A stretch of 64,000 bases of DNA from Portulaca oleracea (GCA_029582165.1 CM055889.1:15680841-15744840); one strand, 5' to 3'. Numbered from the stretch's first letter, positions 9,173 to 21,175 are shown. Numbers and translations: made by a program. The notes: generated from the letters alone by a model not told the origin.

Positions 9173-12100
9173 TCAGTAGTATGCGGAGTGATGGTATGGC
9201 GAGCTCAATCGAAGTATCGCTTCCATTCCGTAGACCAAGGCGAAAGGACTTGCTCCCGTTCCTGTTCGAATTGAAGTTCTATATCCCCATAAGGCGAAAG
9301 GAAGCTTATCAGGCCAATCCTTGTATGTTACTGCCATCTTCTTAATGATTCCTGCGAGGGTTTTGTTGGTCGCCTCTACCGCTCCATTAGTTTGGGGCCT
9401 GTAGGGCGAGGACTTGTGATGTTTGATCTTATATTTAGCTAACAATGCTTCAACCTCCTTCCTGAAATGGCTCCCATTATCACTGATGATCTCGTGTGGC
9501 ACCCCGTATCTACAAATGATATTGTTCAGGATGAACTTAGCCACATGCTTCGAGGTGAGCTTTGTATAGGAGGCAGCCTCTACCCATTTGGTAAAGTAAT
9601 CAACGGCTACCAATGCATACTCATGTCCTCCCGTGCCCGTGGGATGTATCTTCCCAATTATGTCTATTCCCCATACTGAGAATGGCCAAGGGGATGTCAA
9701 TGTAGTCAGATAGGAAGATGGCTGATGTCGTAAATTGGCGTATTCCTGACACTTGGCGCATTTCCTAACGAAGTTGAGACAATCGGCCTCCATGGTGGAC
9801 CAAAAATAGCCTGCCCTTTGAACCTTTTTCGCTAACATTCTGCCATTCATGTGTGGTCCGCACTCTCCTCCATGTATGGAGGTCATCAACTCCTCTGCTG
9901 ACTTGGCATCAACGCAAAGTAGGTTAATGCCTGTAGTGGTCTTCTTGTAAAGTCGATCGTGAATGATGCAGTATTGTGCTGCCATCATTCTGATCGCTCT
10001 TTGTCCTTTAGAATCAGCCTCAGCGGGATACTCCCCTTTCTTCAAGTACGTATAAATATCGAAGAACCATGCATTCGAGTCTACGATGGGCTCTTCTACG
10101 GAGTACACATAGCCGGGCTGGTCGCGCCGCTCTATTGTTATAGGAAATTCGTAAATTCCTATTGGAATAGCAATCATGGAGGAGAGTTTAGCTAAGGCGT
10201 CTGCCAACTCATTATTATCTCTGGGTAGGTATTTGAATTCAATGTGCTCAAATGGCGTCGCAAAGTCCAACAGCCGGCGTTGATAAGCCATTAAAGATTC
10301 ATTTCTGACCTTCCAGGTGTTCTTGGCTTGATTGATGATAAGGCTAGAGTCACCAAACACTCTGATGTGCCTTACTCCTATAATTAATGCTACTTGTAAT
10401 CCGATGATGCAAGCTTCATACTCAGCCGCGTTGTTGGTCGCGTCGAATTCAAGTTTAACAGAAACGGGATGATGCTCCCCTTCAGGCGATATTAAGAGAA
10501 CCCCTGCGCCACATCCCATTTGGTTAGAAGCACCATCAAAATACATTTCCCACGTGATTTCGTCTGTATGAAAGACTTCTTCGTCTGGGAACTCCAAGTT
10601 AGTGTTTGGAGGTTCCTGACAAGGAAGGTCTGCCAGGAAGTCCGAGATGACTCTTCCCTTGATGGACTTTTGAGGCACGAACTTTAGACTGAACTCTGAT
10701 AACATAACTACCCATCGAGCTATGCGATTATTGATTGTGGGCTGTTCCATGATAAACTTGATTGGGTTGCACTCAGCGATCACATGCACTGTGTGTGACA
10801 ACATATAATGTCGAAGCTTCTTCGTTGCCCAAACCAACACAAGAGCCATTTTTTCAATGTTGGTGTATCGACTCTCACAGTCACCGAATTTCTTGATGAG
10901 GTAATAGATGGCGCTCTCCTTTCCTTTTACCTGTTGAGCCAACATAGCCTTCATCGCAGAGTTGGTTATCGTGAGGTAAAGGAGTAGAGGCTCATCTGGT
11001 ACCGGCGGCATTAGTACAGGGGAATGGGTCAAGTACTCTTTGATTTTGTCAAAGGCTGCTTGACACTGATCATCCCATTCCACCTTTACTCCTTTCTTGA
11101 GCTTCTTGAATAGTGGTTCGCTAGTCATAGTGAGTTTGGAAATGAACCGACTGATGTATTGTACACAACCAAGGAAACCTCGAATTTCCTTCTCCGTCTT
11201 AGGCGGTTTCATCTCTTGAATTGCCTTGATTTTTGATGGGTCCACCTCGATCCCACGCTGACTGACCACAAAACCTAGCAACTTGCCTGATGTAACCCCA
11301 AATGCGCATTTTCGGGGATTGAGCCTCATGTTGTATTTCCTTAATCGAAGGAAGAACTTGCGAAGATTGGGGAGGTGCTCTTCCCTGGTTTTGGACTTGA
11401 CGATCATGTCATCCACGTACACCTCTACCTCCTTATGCATCATGTCGTGGAGAAGGGTATTCGCGGTGCGCTGATACGTGGCCCCTGCGTTTTTTAGGCC
11501 GAAAGGCATTACCGTGTAGCAGTACGTACCCCATGGAGTGGTGAAGGATGTTTTTTCCATGTCCTCTTCTGCCATTTTGATTTGGTTATACCCTGCGTAG
11601 CCATCCATGAAGGACAACAGCTCATGGCCGCAAGTGTTGTCTACTAGAACGTCGATATGTGGTAAAGGGAAACTGTCTTTTGGACTGGCTTTGTTCAAAT
11701 CTCGAAAGTCAACACATACCCTTACTCGCCCATCTTTCTTGGGAACGGGGACAATGTTTGCTACCCACTCGGGGTAGTGCACTGCTCGTATAAACTTGGC
11801 CTTTAACGGTTCCATTACCTCATCTTCGATCTTCTTTGACCAATCTGGCTTGATTCTACGAGCCCTTTGCCGCACTGGCTTAGCGTCGAGATATAATGGA
11901 AGGGTATGTTCAGCGATATCCCTGTCGATACCTGGCATGTCCTCATACGACCATGCGAACACATCTTTAAACTCCTTAAGAAGTTTTGTGAAATCCTGTT
12001 GCTCCTTGTCTGTTAGGGACTTACCCAATTTGAGCTCCCGGGGGCTATCTTCCGTCCCTACATTTATGCTTATGGTATCTTCAATGATCGCCACTTTTTC

Positions 12101-14971
12101 CTCAAATGCATCCATGGCTTCTGTTAATTTATTTTGGTCTTTTAAAGGTTCAGCATATTTATTATCAGTGTTGGCACAACAGTTCGAGTAGGCGGAAATG
12201 TTCATCTTATTAAATGCAGAAATGGATACATCAACAGACTCTGGGTTAACCCCGACCAACTTAGAACTACTAGAACCTGACTCTATGACCTTTGGGACAG
12301 ACTCTCCTACAGAAAGTGTAAATTTATTCTCTTCTTCATCGATCCAGGTGATCTCACGATGGCCGCCGTCTTCTCCGATCAACAGACTTGGATCAAAGCT
12401 TGGGTTGGATAGTGCGGCGATGACTGGATCGACGACTTCTTCCTTGCGCGCCTCTTGCCCGAAGAGCATTCCAAAAATGCCGCCTCCGGCGAGGTGGGTC
12501 CATTCCAAAGGTGGACGACTTCTCCTAGGCGGGATGAATGTGGCGGTCGTGGTGACGGCACAGTCATTGAAAATTTCTAATCCCGCCACTAGGATACCCT
12601 GAGGTTTTAGGTAATGTGGTTCTGGGAAGCCGTAATAAGGGAAGTCATCACCCTCTCTCAAGAACTGTCCATTAAGAGTGCGTGGATACGGTTTGACTTG
12701 GTATAGGGTTGGAGGGTTGTCCAATCTTTTCTGTTTAGCCATGGCTAGCTTCATCAGTTTCACTTCCTCCTCAGTTGGCTTGTAGCCTAGCCCGAACCTT
12801 CCTTTGTTCTTGAACACTTTGAAATTTGGTGCCAACTTGTTCTTAGGATTTCGCCCGAGTGGCATCCCCGGAAAATGACCTTGCTTCCTCAATATAGCAT
12901 GGATATTAGGGTTTGAGTAGGGATCGAAGTCAAAGTGAGTTTGATCCTGGCTCAAAGCCGCTACCATCTCAAAGTTGTGCAGCTCCTCGTCAGCTGAGCT
13001 ATGTTCAATCTCGAGTGTGGGTTTCTTGGGGTCAAAAACAGCACTGAGGGGTTTACTTGAGATCGTGACCACTTGGCCTTGAATGATTAATTTCACCTTC
13101 TGGTGCAAGGTGGAGGCGACAGCATTGCACTCATGTAACCAAGGTCTTCCCAACAGCATGTTGAAAGAAGTCGGGATGTCAAGAACGACGAATTCAACGT
13201 TCTTACTTATGTAGTCCATGGTGATGGGAAGCACAACCGATCCTAGCGACTTGCGAGGGGAGTTATCGTATGCGCGCAGCTGAACAGTATTTTGTGTCAA
13301 ATGCTGTTTTTGAACTCCCAACTTTTGTGCGGTTCTCCATGGACAGACATTGACGGCCGAACCATTATCCACGAGAACAAGTGGTATGGTTTGAGTAGAA
13401 CACATGGCGGTGAGGTAAAGAGCTTTATTGTGAGACCCTCCTTCCTCAGGTAAGTCTTCATCCCCGAAGGTGATGGTAGGCTTCCCAGAGATAATGTGAG
13501 AGATGATATCCTCTGGTGATGCTGAGGTAGGGACTATGAGCTTATTGAAGGCATCCAGCAGTATTTGCCTATGGTCTTGCGAGGCGCACAAAAGTTGCCA
13601 AATTGTGACTTCGGCCTTGGTTTTCTTTAGCTGTGTGAGGAAAGGATCTTCTGGTGGAGGTGTAGGGGTTCCCGTCGCTTCGGGATTAGGGGTTGCTGCT
13701 GACGAGGTAGCATTTTTGCTATAGTAGTGGTCGGACCGAGTAAGGGCTGCAGCTTGGGGAATTGTTACTTCTTCCACATCTTCTCCTTCGTCAGAAGAGT
13801 CGTACAACGGATGTCTATCGGTTTCATGGTCAGTGGACTCTTCACCCTCTTCTTCACTTTCGCTGTCCCAAATGCCGTTGACGATGAGTTCCTCCGTAAG
13901 CGGGGGAATAACTGGGGTAGGTTGACCCATTTCGGTGATGAGAGTGGACGGATCAAAACTATTCCTCTCCAAAAAGATGGCATTGGTGTGATTAGGCAAC
14001 GGGTTCTCCTTGTTGTTGGGTTTTCGAGACGGGTTTGGTGGAGGGATAACACCGTCCCGGATTAGCCCTTCGATCTTATTTTTCAAAGACCAGCATATTT
14101 CGGTGTCGTGACCTCGACAGCGATGGAAATTGCAGTATTTGTTCCCATCCCACTTCGGAGGCTTAACATCAAGCTCAAGTGTCGGCAGGGGCAATTGGAC
14201 GATGCCCTTCTTCACCAGCCTTTCCAACGCCTTGGCATAAGACATGTCCAGCGGGTGGTAAGAGTCATACTTCGGGGTGTATGGCCTTCGTTGGATGGAA
14301 TTAGTCTCAACAGTTTTCTGAGGGGGGCTAGGCGCGCTAGTGGCCCTCCTGTTGGAGCTAGATCCTTTCCAACCAGAATGTTGTGTGCTTTTCTCATTGT
14401 TAGCAGCTTCAATTTGAACACACAAGTCCTTTATTGTTTCGAAGTCCTTGATGGATTGGAAGCCAAAATGCCGTGTGATGCGGGGATGAATACTTTGCTT
14501 GAAAGTGCTTAACTGCATCCTAAAGGGGACAGACTCATCGATTTCGGATAGCATGGAATGCCATCGCTCGTAATAAGAGAGGAATGACTCGTCCTCCCTT
14601 TGTTTCATGGAAGTTAGGTCATCTACGGTGACCTCCTTTTGCTGCAGGCGACTAAAATGACTTATGAAGGCCTTGAATAACTCATCTGCATTGGTCTTGA
14701 CTTGCGGGGGTAGATTTTGGTACCATACCTTGGCCTTACCTTCTAGAGTGGAAGGGAAGACTGTGGTGTAGAGACCTTCATCTACCTTATGGAGGGGAGC
14801 CAGCCTCATGAATTCCTCCAAGTGATGAGATGGGTTTTCAGAGGGCCTAAATTTTATGTTTGGCACCTCAACCTTGTCCCTTATTCTCGATACATAGTGT
14901 TTGGGGATGGCCAAATCCATGCAGGCGTCGGTGAAGGTCGGATCAGCTTTCATCATCCTTCTGGTGAGCAT
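9173..14971 (-). pseudogene. Tat retrotransposon gag-pol polyprotein, main open frame
   Basis: A 1932-codon minus-strand frame. Gag domain lies at about residues 45-170 (VWYQNLPPQVK, FISHFSRLQQ). A Cys/His cluster near 276-290 (CNFHRCRGHDTEIC) stands where the zinc knuckle is expected. Aspartic protease is near 531 (LVDNGSAVNV; DNG rather than DSG/DTG, a known form in this lineage). Reverse transcriptase has YVDD near 1183. RNase H is at about 1320-1440, then a second archaeal-type RNase H from about 1473 (MYFDGASNQMGCGAG). Integrase has a zinc-binding H-H-C-C near 1697-1740 and a D-D-E core (WGIDIIG near 1764, IISDNGSHF, NGAVEATNK). Reading frame is open upstream of the ATG at 14971 to an in-frame TAG at 15062-15064 that cuts off the gag N-terminus. 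At the other end a one-base deletion near 9210 removes the integrase tail. Confidence 0.95.
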
Positions 14972-15061
14972 ATCGTCCTTCTCTTCAAGTTTTTTGACAT
15001 AGGGGTCCTCCGAAGTTTTAGAGTTATTCAGTACAAGTTTGGACTTGACTTCACCAAATGA

Positions 15062-15385
15062 CTAAGGTTTTGGGTCTCCATTTTTGGATTTGGGGTGACC
15101 CTTTCCAGCCCCATCATCAGCCTCGGCCTCAGACTCGGAACCATAACAGTTTTCCTCTTCCTCAAGTTCGATGCCCAGCTTTTTGTTGATCTGCTTAATG
15201 GCTTCCAGCACGCCATTCATGGTTTGTTGATTTTCACTGAACTTCTTTTCTAGCTTCTCATTGGTTCTGTCCTCCTGGTCTGCCATGCAAATGGCAATTG
15301 CTTCCTGTACCCGCTCGTACAGCCCATCAAGTTGCTTGTCCCCAGAATTCTCCCCGAAAAGGTTGTTGGCTAGGGATCCTGACAT
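15062..15385 (-). pseudogene. gag N-terminal segment before an in-frame stop
   Basis: A 107-codon frame starting MSGSLANNLFGENSG, with a predicted coiled-coil (long charged, leucine-spaced stretch around residues 20-75) and an acidic tail. It ends in TAG at 15062-15064, in the same frame as the main polyprotein, so one nonsense change separates the two. Loss of a glutamine codon by C-to-T change would explain it; regulated readthrough is possible but there is no positive evidence for it. Confidence 0.75.
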
Positions 15386-16482
15386 GGTGGATTCACTGGA
15401 TTCACTGGATTGGGCAGGTGGTCTGTAGTTGGGATTGTGAATAAGTCTGCCGGTTTGTGGGTCACGGATGCGGGCTCGGAGATGGTCTGCTATCTTGCCT
15501 GCATGGGAACTGATTAGTGCTCGAAAGAACTTTTATGCCACCCGCCCAATGCATGCATGACTTAATGGACCTATATGAACCTAGGACATGGACATGACGC
15601 CTACATGCTGACATAAGGGCGACTCACCCACTTTTATGGGAGTGCATGTCCTAACTCTATATGGACCTAGCATGATGACTGACAGGACTGACACTCATTG
15701 GGTATCTGACTCAAAGGGCGTCATAAAGGGCCGAATAGGATCAATAGTAAGTGGACTGGGCTGTCTGCAGTATCGAACAGTTTGGCCCGATGTGGAAGGA
15801 GAAGAAAGACAGGCCCAAACCCGTCTGGGTTTAAACTGTAATTCCTCCCTTTCAAATGGGCACAGACAGGATTTCACAGCGAGTCCAACTAGGCTAGGCA
15901 CGTCAAACCCGTCTGGGTTTGGGCCACCAAACCCGTCTGGGTTTGGTCCAGTCCATCTCTCATTTGATCCTACGCGGGCTAGAATGACGTCCCACTCATG
16001 ATCGGGCTAGACATTTGGACTCATCTTTTACAGGATTAATTTACATGACATACAGATGCGGGATGAGCCTAGCCATGGCTTTAGATCCAGGGTTTTTCTA
16101 GGTTTAGGGAGATAAATAGGGTACCACATGTTCTCGCCCCGGTGCATTTTCCTTATATGGAATTCAAGGAAAAATGTGTGGGGTGTTGCTCTTTGGGTTT
16201 CAAGGAAACCTTTAGAGTGTAACACGGGTGAGAGGAGAGATCAAATGCTTGGCGATGTAAGTGCATCCCACAAGTAGTGACCTCCCGCTCTCGGGACTGA
16301 TTCCTAGTTTTACAACCTAAACCAACGCTTTTGTGCTCCCCAGCCATAAAGGCCCAAGAGTAGCCTGGTATGCAATATGCCTAAAAAATGGTAAACATGT
16401 GAAATAAATTAATTCCTCCCCCTTTTTACAAAAATCACTAAAATTTAAGTCTTTCAAGTTTTACCCTCTTTTTAAGTTTAAG
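15386..16482 (-). other. leader between primer-binding site and gag
   Basis: About 1.1 kb with no convincing ORF. It holds three exact palindrome copies (about 15815, 15905 and 15930), the last two 26 bases apart and joined by GGGCCACC. Confidence 0.6.
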
Positions 16483-16500
16483 TCCCCAGTGGAGTCGCCA
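16483..16500 (-). other. tRNA primer-binding site
   Basis: On the minus strand, three bases after the LTR end, the sequence reads TGGCGACTCCACTGGGGA. The TGG start fits the CCA end of a tRNA. The Tat/Ogre group is reported to use tRNA-Arg, which could be tested against tRNA 3' ends; the exact tRNA was not matched here. Confidence 0.7.
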
Positions 16501-16503
16501 ATC

Positions 16504-17727
16504 TGTAGACCCCGAAAAATTGATAACCTTTTTCGCGGCGCTACTTAAACGTGATTGGGAGTCGGCTAGGATTGCTTAGCCTTAAATAAGGTTGAACTTT
16601 TAAGAATATTTTCGCTGATAGACTAACTCGATTTACGCGTCATAATCCCGAGATTCACCCTTTTAAGAAAGAAGAAAGAAAGAAATAAAAAAGGGAAGGG
16701 GAAAACAAGGAAACCCGTCTGGGTTCATCGCTTGAACCAAGCCGGGTTTCGTTGCTACAGACCCCAAAAAACTAAATGAAAGATTGAAAAGAAGGTGACA
16801 AACCCGTCTGGGTTCATGAATTGAACCGAGCCGGGTTAACTGAGGTGCAATCCGCAAATTGGACCGGAGAAATAGCGAAGCAAAAAAGAAAGTGGAAAGA
16901 AGACAGTAAACCCGCCTGGGTTCACGGATTGAACCAAACCGGGTTATCTCTTGCGCTAATCACAAATTAGGTCAAAGAAACCGTAAAAAGGAAAATACCG
17001 AAATATGAATATAGAGTCGCCAGTTGAATTTTTAGGAGAAAAACAACAAACCATTTTGACACGGACTCCGGTCTACAAATCCAAAGATGGATTCGGGGGT
17101 AAGGTTACGAATTTGACAATTAAAATTGTCAAGTCCGCCTATTCAAACGAACAGACTCTACTAGAATTAAATCAAAACGGAAAAAGTTAAAGGGGGGAAT
17201 TAAGTAAGAATCTCACAAGTTTAACATTAATGTCATGCAAAATACTGAATTGAAAATACAAATAAAACGTGAATTCGATAGGTTATACTACATGGTTTAC
17301 ATCGATGATAATTATTCTAACCTTTAGTGAAGCAGCATGCAAAGGGAGAGAAGAGGTAGAGAGAATTATGCTAGTGTCAATACTCTAGCATAATGTCGTC
17401 AAAAATGAGAGGGATTAGGGTTTAATTTATAGTGGAATGAGGAGATTAGGGGTTCGTTTAGGGTTGTAGTTTATAGCCGCGGAATCAATAAACCCAGACG
17501 GGTTTGGGCTGGAGGATGGAATGAAAACTGGATGAACGTCAGACGGGTTTGGCTGGAGGCGGAAGTAACGTGGGCCCAACCCAGACGGGTTTGGGCTGGT
17601 TTTCTGTTGGCCAGTTTTGCTCGCTTCCGGGTTAGAAAGAAATGGGTTTGCATGCCACTAAATTACTCGGGTAGCTTATTTTTACAAATAACTAAAACTA
17701 ATACCGGTACAAAATCCGGTGTCTACA
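16504..17727 (-). repeat. 5' LTR of the Tat element (complete, 1224 bp)
   Basis: On the minus strand the LTR starts TGTAGACACCGG and ends GGGGTCTACA, a form typical of Tat/Ogre elements. It contains three hairpin modules (16711-16749, 16800-16838, 16908-16946) and inverted-orientation palindromes near 17490 and 17578. The right neighbour at 17728 is copia gag sequence, so the target duplication cannot be verified because the other flank is outside the window. Confidence 0.93.
17421..17478 (-). promoter_or_regulatory. candidate TATA boxes in the 5' LTR
   Basis: On the minus strand CTATAAATTAAAC (17421-17432) and GCTATAAAC (about 17470-17478) lie 250-300 bases inside the LTR, a usual place for the U3 promoter. 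Both are present in the other LTR. Which is used cannot be told. Confidence 0.35.
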
Positions 17728-18108
17728 CTTCTTTACTTGGTTTGTTCCTTCATAGGTTGTGACCAAGTAGTTCCATATCTGCTGAGCTGTATCAAAATTA
17801 GACACTCTTTCGAATTCATTAGAGTTAAGACTGCAAATTAAAAGATAATGTGCATGAGTATTTTTCTTTGCTCATTCTTTTTCTTCAGGTGTATACTCTG
17901 ATCTTGGTTTGTCACTTGTTGTTCCATCTGCAGCAGTCTTCTGGGGAGTAGGATAATTTCCTTTGTTGACTACGTCCCAAATGTCCTCATCTTGATTTCT
18001 CAAGATCTCCATTTGGCGCTTCCAAATTCTGTAGTTATCACCTGTCAACAAGGGTGATCTGTTCCATGAACGTCCTTGACTTAAGTCTCCCATGTTGTGA
18101 TCTCCCAT
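17728..18108 (-). pseudogene. copia gag, 5' part (frameshifted, interrupted)
   Basis: ATG at 18108. The frame reads a typical copia gag N-terminus (tandem Trp-containing GDNYRIWKRQM, DEDIWDVVNKGNYPTP) to a frameshift near 17875, then in another frame FERVSNFDTAQQIWNYL-like gag up to 17728. There the Tat 5' LTR cuts it. Confidence 0.8.
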
Positions 18109-18156
18109 GATCTTTGCCACAGAGCGATTAGTCTCTGAATTTTCAGTGGACCAAGC

Positions 18157-18168
18157 TCTGATACCAAT
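18157..18168 (-). other. copia primer-binding site (initiator tRNA-Met)
   Basis: On the minus strand TGGTATCAGAGC follows the LTR end after an AT dinucleotide. This is the standard initiator-Met complement used by plant copia elements. Confidence 0.85.
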
Positions 18169-19027
18169 TGAAAGAACCCTAGAGGGGGGGTGAATAGGGT
18201 TACTGAATTTTTCTGCACAAATCACAACTTAGCAAGGACGTTAGGTTCTCAGTTTAAACAGATTGAGAATTTCCTTCACAGGAAGCAAAAATAGAATTAA
18301 TAAAGGACATAATATATGAACTGAATAACCTCCTTTATTGTGAACAGAACACGATGAACCTAGGATGAATGTCCTTAGGTTTTACAATGAACCAAGCGCC
18401 TTACAAGGACGCTTCTTATTTTCTGGAAACTAACACACACCAATTTCAATCTTTGGTATTCAAACTCAGTCGATCCTAATTCCGTCTATGAAACGACCAC
18501 ACAAGCAACAATCAATCCTAAAGCCGTTAAGGATTGATTTCACTCAAACTTCTCACAACACCAATTCTCTCAAGAACACCAAAACAGAAAACTCTATTTC
18601 TATTTTGAACACCCGATTTCTTCCGTGGAATCGTTGATATTCTTCGTGCTTGGTCTTCCTTATTTATATGCGAATGCTGCTTGCTTCTGTCCGTTGAGGA
18701 ATGGATCTTCCTTGCCTTGATTTGCTTCTACTTTCCTCTGGGCGAATGTGTTCTTTTCCTTTTTGAGTTTTCCTTCCAATCTTTCTCCGATTTTATGCCT
18801 GCAAGAAAATGGAATACACAATCAGTTAGTTTGGTTAGAGATTTAGGCAGGAATTAGAAGATTCTTGCGTGAAAGGAAATCTTCCCTGATTTGGTGCTTC
18901 CGTTTGTCTTTCACTTCAAAACGTCTTGGATGGCTGGACCTGAATGTCCTTCAGGTGCTTTGCTACTGCTGTCCTTGGGGTGTGATACATGAATGTCCTT
19001 CGGCCTGTTAAAAAGAGGGGTTCTACA
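18169..19027 (-). repeat. copia 5' LTR (859 bp)
   Basis: On the plus strand it begins TGAAAGAACCC and ends GGGGTTCTACA, so the minus-strand LTR starts TGTAGAACCCC and ends in CA. A TATA box (TATAAATA on the minus strand) lies at 18661-18668. It is followed by the primer-binding site. Confidence 0.8.
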
Positions 19028-20560
19028 GATTGATTGGCCATGTATTCATTTGTACAAAGCTTTATTTTTTTTCATTATTTTATAAAAGTTGGGTGAAATA
19101 ATTTTGTTGTATTTGGGTAAATAGTAATTTTGGTTGTTTTTTTTTTTGATCTGGGTAGATGGTAGCTAATTAGTTTTCTGTTATTTAGGTTCTTGTTCTT
19201 GTTTTTTTTTCTTTTGTTTCTTTAGGTTAGTGCTTGGTCATCTATTTTTGTATTTAAGGGCACGCGCTGTTTTGTTTATTTTAGGCAGTGCAAAGAGAAA
19301 AAAAAAATAATATACCACAATTTTCAGTGTAACTTCGCTCTTGCTCCTTATTTTATTTCTCACATTTAGCATCGACACTGAGATTTTCAAATTTGCAGTT
19401 CAAGAATGACTTAAATATCTTTATCAAATTTGTTTTTAATTTTTTTAAGAAGATAATTTATGTTGATATTATAAATTTATCCTTACTAGATTAATATTGA
19501 TGTTATAAATTTATTCTTATTAGATTATTTTTTTTATTGTAGATAGTGTGTGACTTTGATTAATGAATATTTCTTTTTTTTAATAAAAAGATAACTTCAA
19601 TTTGGAAAAATCTTTAAAAAGCAGAGGGAAGTTGAGCCAATCCCATGAAAGTGAAGTTAGAAAAGAGATTATGCTTTTAATTGAGTTAAAATTGAGTATA
19701 ATCCCATATGTGATTTGATGTTTAGATCTTTATCAGTGACACACCAACCCAAGTCTCCAAAGTCCAAACCCAGCTAGCATTTTCTAGTGTCTATCTCTTT
19801 ATTGAACTTGATCGAAACCACCAGCTTGTTTCCTACTAGTTCGAATTGGCATATGCTGGTGGTTTCGATAAAGGTAACACAGTTACTGCTAATTGCTAAT
19901 TATTCCATGTTTGAGACTTTCACACCTTGTTTGCCAATGCAAACCAAACACTTCATTAACAACCCAATTCGAAGTAATACGTAAAATTGAGGCCAATCTT
20001 TGGAGCAAAAAACAAAGTTGGAAAGTAAGACTAATTAGGGAGTAGTGGAAGCTATGCTAAACAAGATAAACAAGGCATGTGTTATTACTTAAAGTGGTTA
20101 GACAAAAATGAACACAATTTAAATGTGGTTGATAAAAGCGATAAAAGAGATCTAATAATATATAAATCTCACATGTTGGACACGTGAGTTGTTCTGATGG
20201 CAACATGAATTTGGGTTGTTAATGGTTCAAAATTGTTGGTCAGCTTTTTTATTCGAAAAATGAGGTTTCCAAATGAAAAGCTTGTTTGAGAAGGTGGCTT
20301 TCAGTTTAAGACGCAATTTGGTTCTCAAACACTTTAAGCTCATGTTTAAGCTCAACTTTGGAAAATCTCAACTTTGAATTTAAACTTTTTGATGAACGAG
20401 CTTAAACTTTTTGATTCCGAAGTGGAGGTTTTGTTATGGGTTTAATAATAACTTGGTAATCATAGTCAACTACCTTATTATTTTTTACTTGTTTGAGAAA
20501 TATGATACAAATGTTCCCCTTGAATTGTATGTTGCACTCATTAAACTTCATTATCTTATT
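19028..20560. other. AT-rich DNA without a recognised gene
   Basis: Intergenic-like sequence with T-rich runs. No domain, terminus or repeat was recognised. Confidence 0.4.
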
Positions 20561-20580
20561 TTCAATCTCCATGTGTGGAT

Positions 20581-20653
20581 TAGAAACTTTGGAGGTGCAC
20601 GTTTCAACTGTGGAAGATCAGGACGCAGTATATCTGATTGCCCAAGAAAGTGA
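20581..20653 (+). pseudogene. zinc-knuckle-like remnant
   Basis: A short frame reads FNCGRSGRSISDCPRK and is followed by a possible splice donor AAAGTGAGT. It looks like the end of a CCHC knuckle with its first Cys lost. Too short to assign to a transposon or a gene. Confidence 0.2.
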
Positions 20654-21175
20654 GTACTTATTATTCTTTTTATACTTGCTAAATAATTGGAGTGCAAGAA
20701 AGTTTATTGCATCATCCTATACCAGCTCACTTGCCCCCCTTTGTCTAATTAAATAATTTATATAGAAAGTTATTTGGCTCTTCTGTGTCATATTCTTCAA
20801 ATGTGGTGTTCCGTTTTGTAATTTTTCCCCTTGATTCTGACATGTTGCTGATTTTTTCCACGAGTTTGCTATATTCAATTTTATTGGTCGCCTAATTCAA
20901 ACGGATGTTCTTTACTTTTGGGGGTTGCCTAATTTGATTTTTCTGCCTATTTTACTATTTATATGTGTTGGTGTTTCTTGCTCAAGGGTCATGGACAGAA
21001 TGAGTGTTAAATTGGATGCCTTTAAAACCATTATCGTGATAAATGATAGTTTGTTGCAATGTTTTTTCTGTCTTCTTTCCTTTATGTACGTGAAATTCCA
21101 TCGGTATTGTGTAGTTTATTTTAAAGTGAAGCCAATCAAAAAGATGATGTACTAAATCATTTGATCATTGTAGAA

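Larger units (their letters stand above)
1..17727 (-). mobile_element. Tat-lineage Ty3/gypsy LTR retrotransposon (left end cut by window)
   Basis: Two direct copies of an LTR flank a minus-strand gag-pol. The 5' LTR is complete (16504-17727) and the 3' LTR is visible from within (1-966). Order on the minus strand is LTR, primer-binding site, leader, gag, protease, reverse transcriptase, RNase H, a second RNase H, integrase, a long 3' region with two antisense gene modules, a minisatellite, polypurine tract and LTR. The second RNase H and the antisense ORFs are hallmarks of the Tat/Ogre/Retand group. The visible LTRs differ by roughly twenty substitutions and one indel of about ten bases, by eye, so insertion is fairly recent. 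The element sits in the gag gene of an older copia element whose remnant starts at 17728. The protein is broken, so this copy could move only with help from others. Confidence 0.93.
17728..19027 (-). mobile_element. Ty1/copia fragment interrupted by the Tat element
   Basis: A minus-strand 5' LTR (18169-19027), an initiator-Met primer-binding site and the start of gag are present. Gag stops dead at the Tat LTR, so the Tat element inserted here and the rest of this copia lies beyond the left window edge. Gag text (LLTGDNYRIWKRQMEILRNQ) matches SIRE/Maximus-like copia elements. Confidence 0.85.

Noticed and set aside
9467..14512. Plus-strand ORFs of 60-134 codons opposite gag-pol
   Set aside because: They shadow the conserved minus-strand polyprotein and show no domain.
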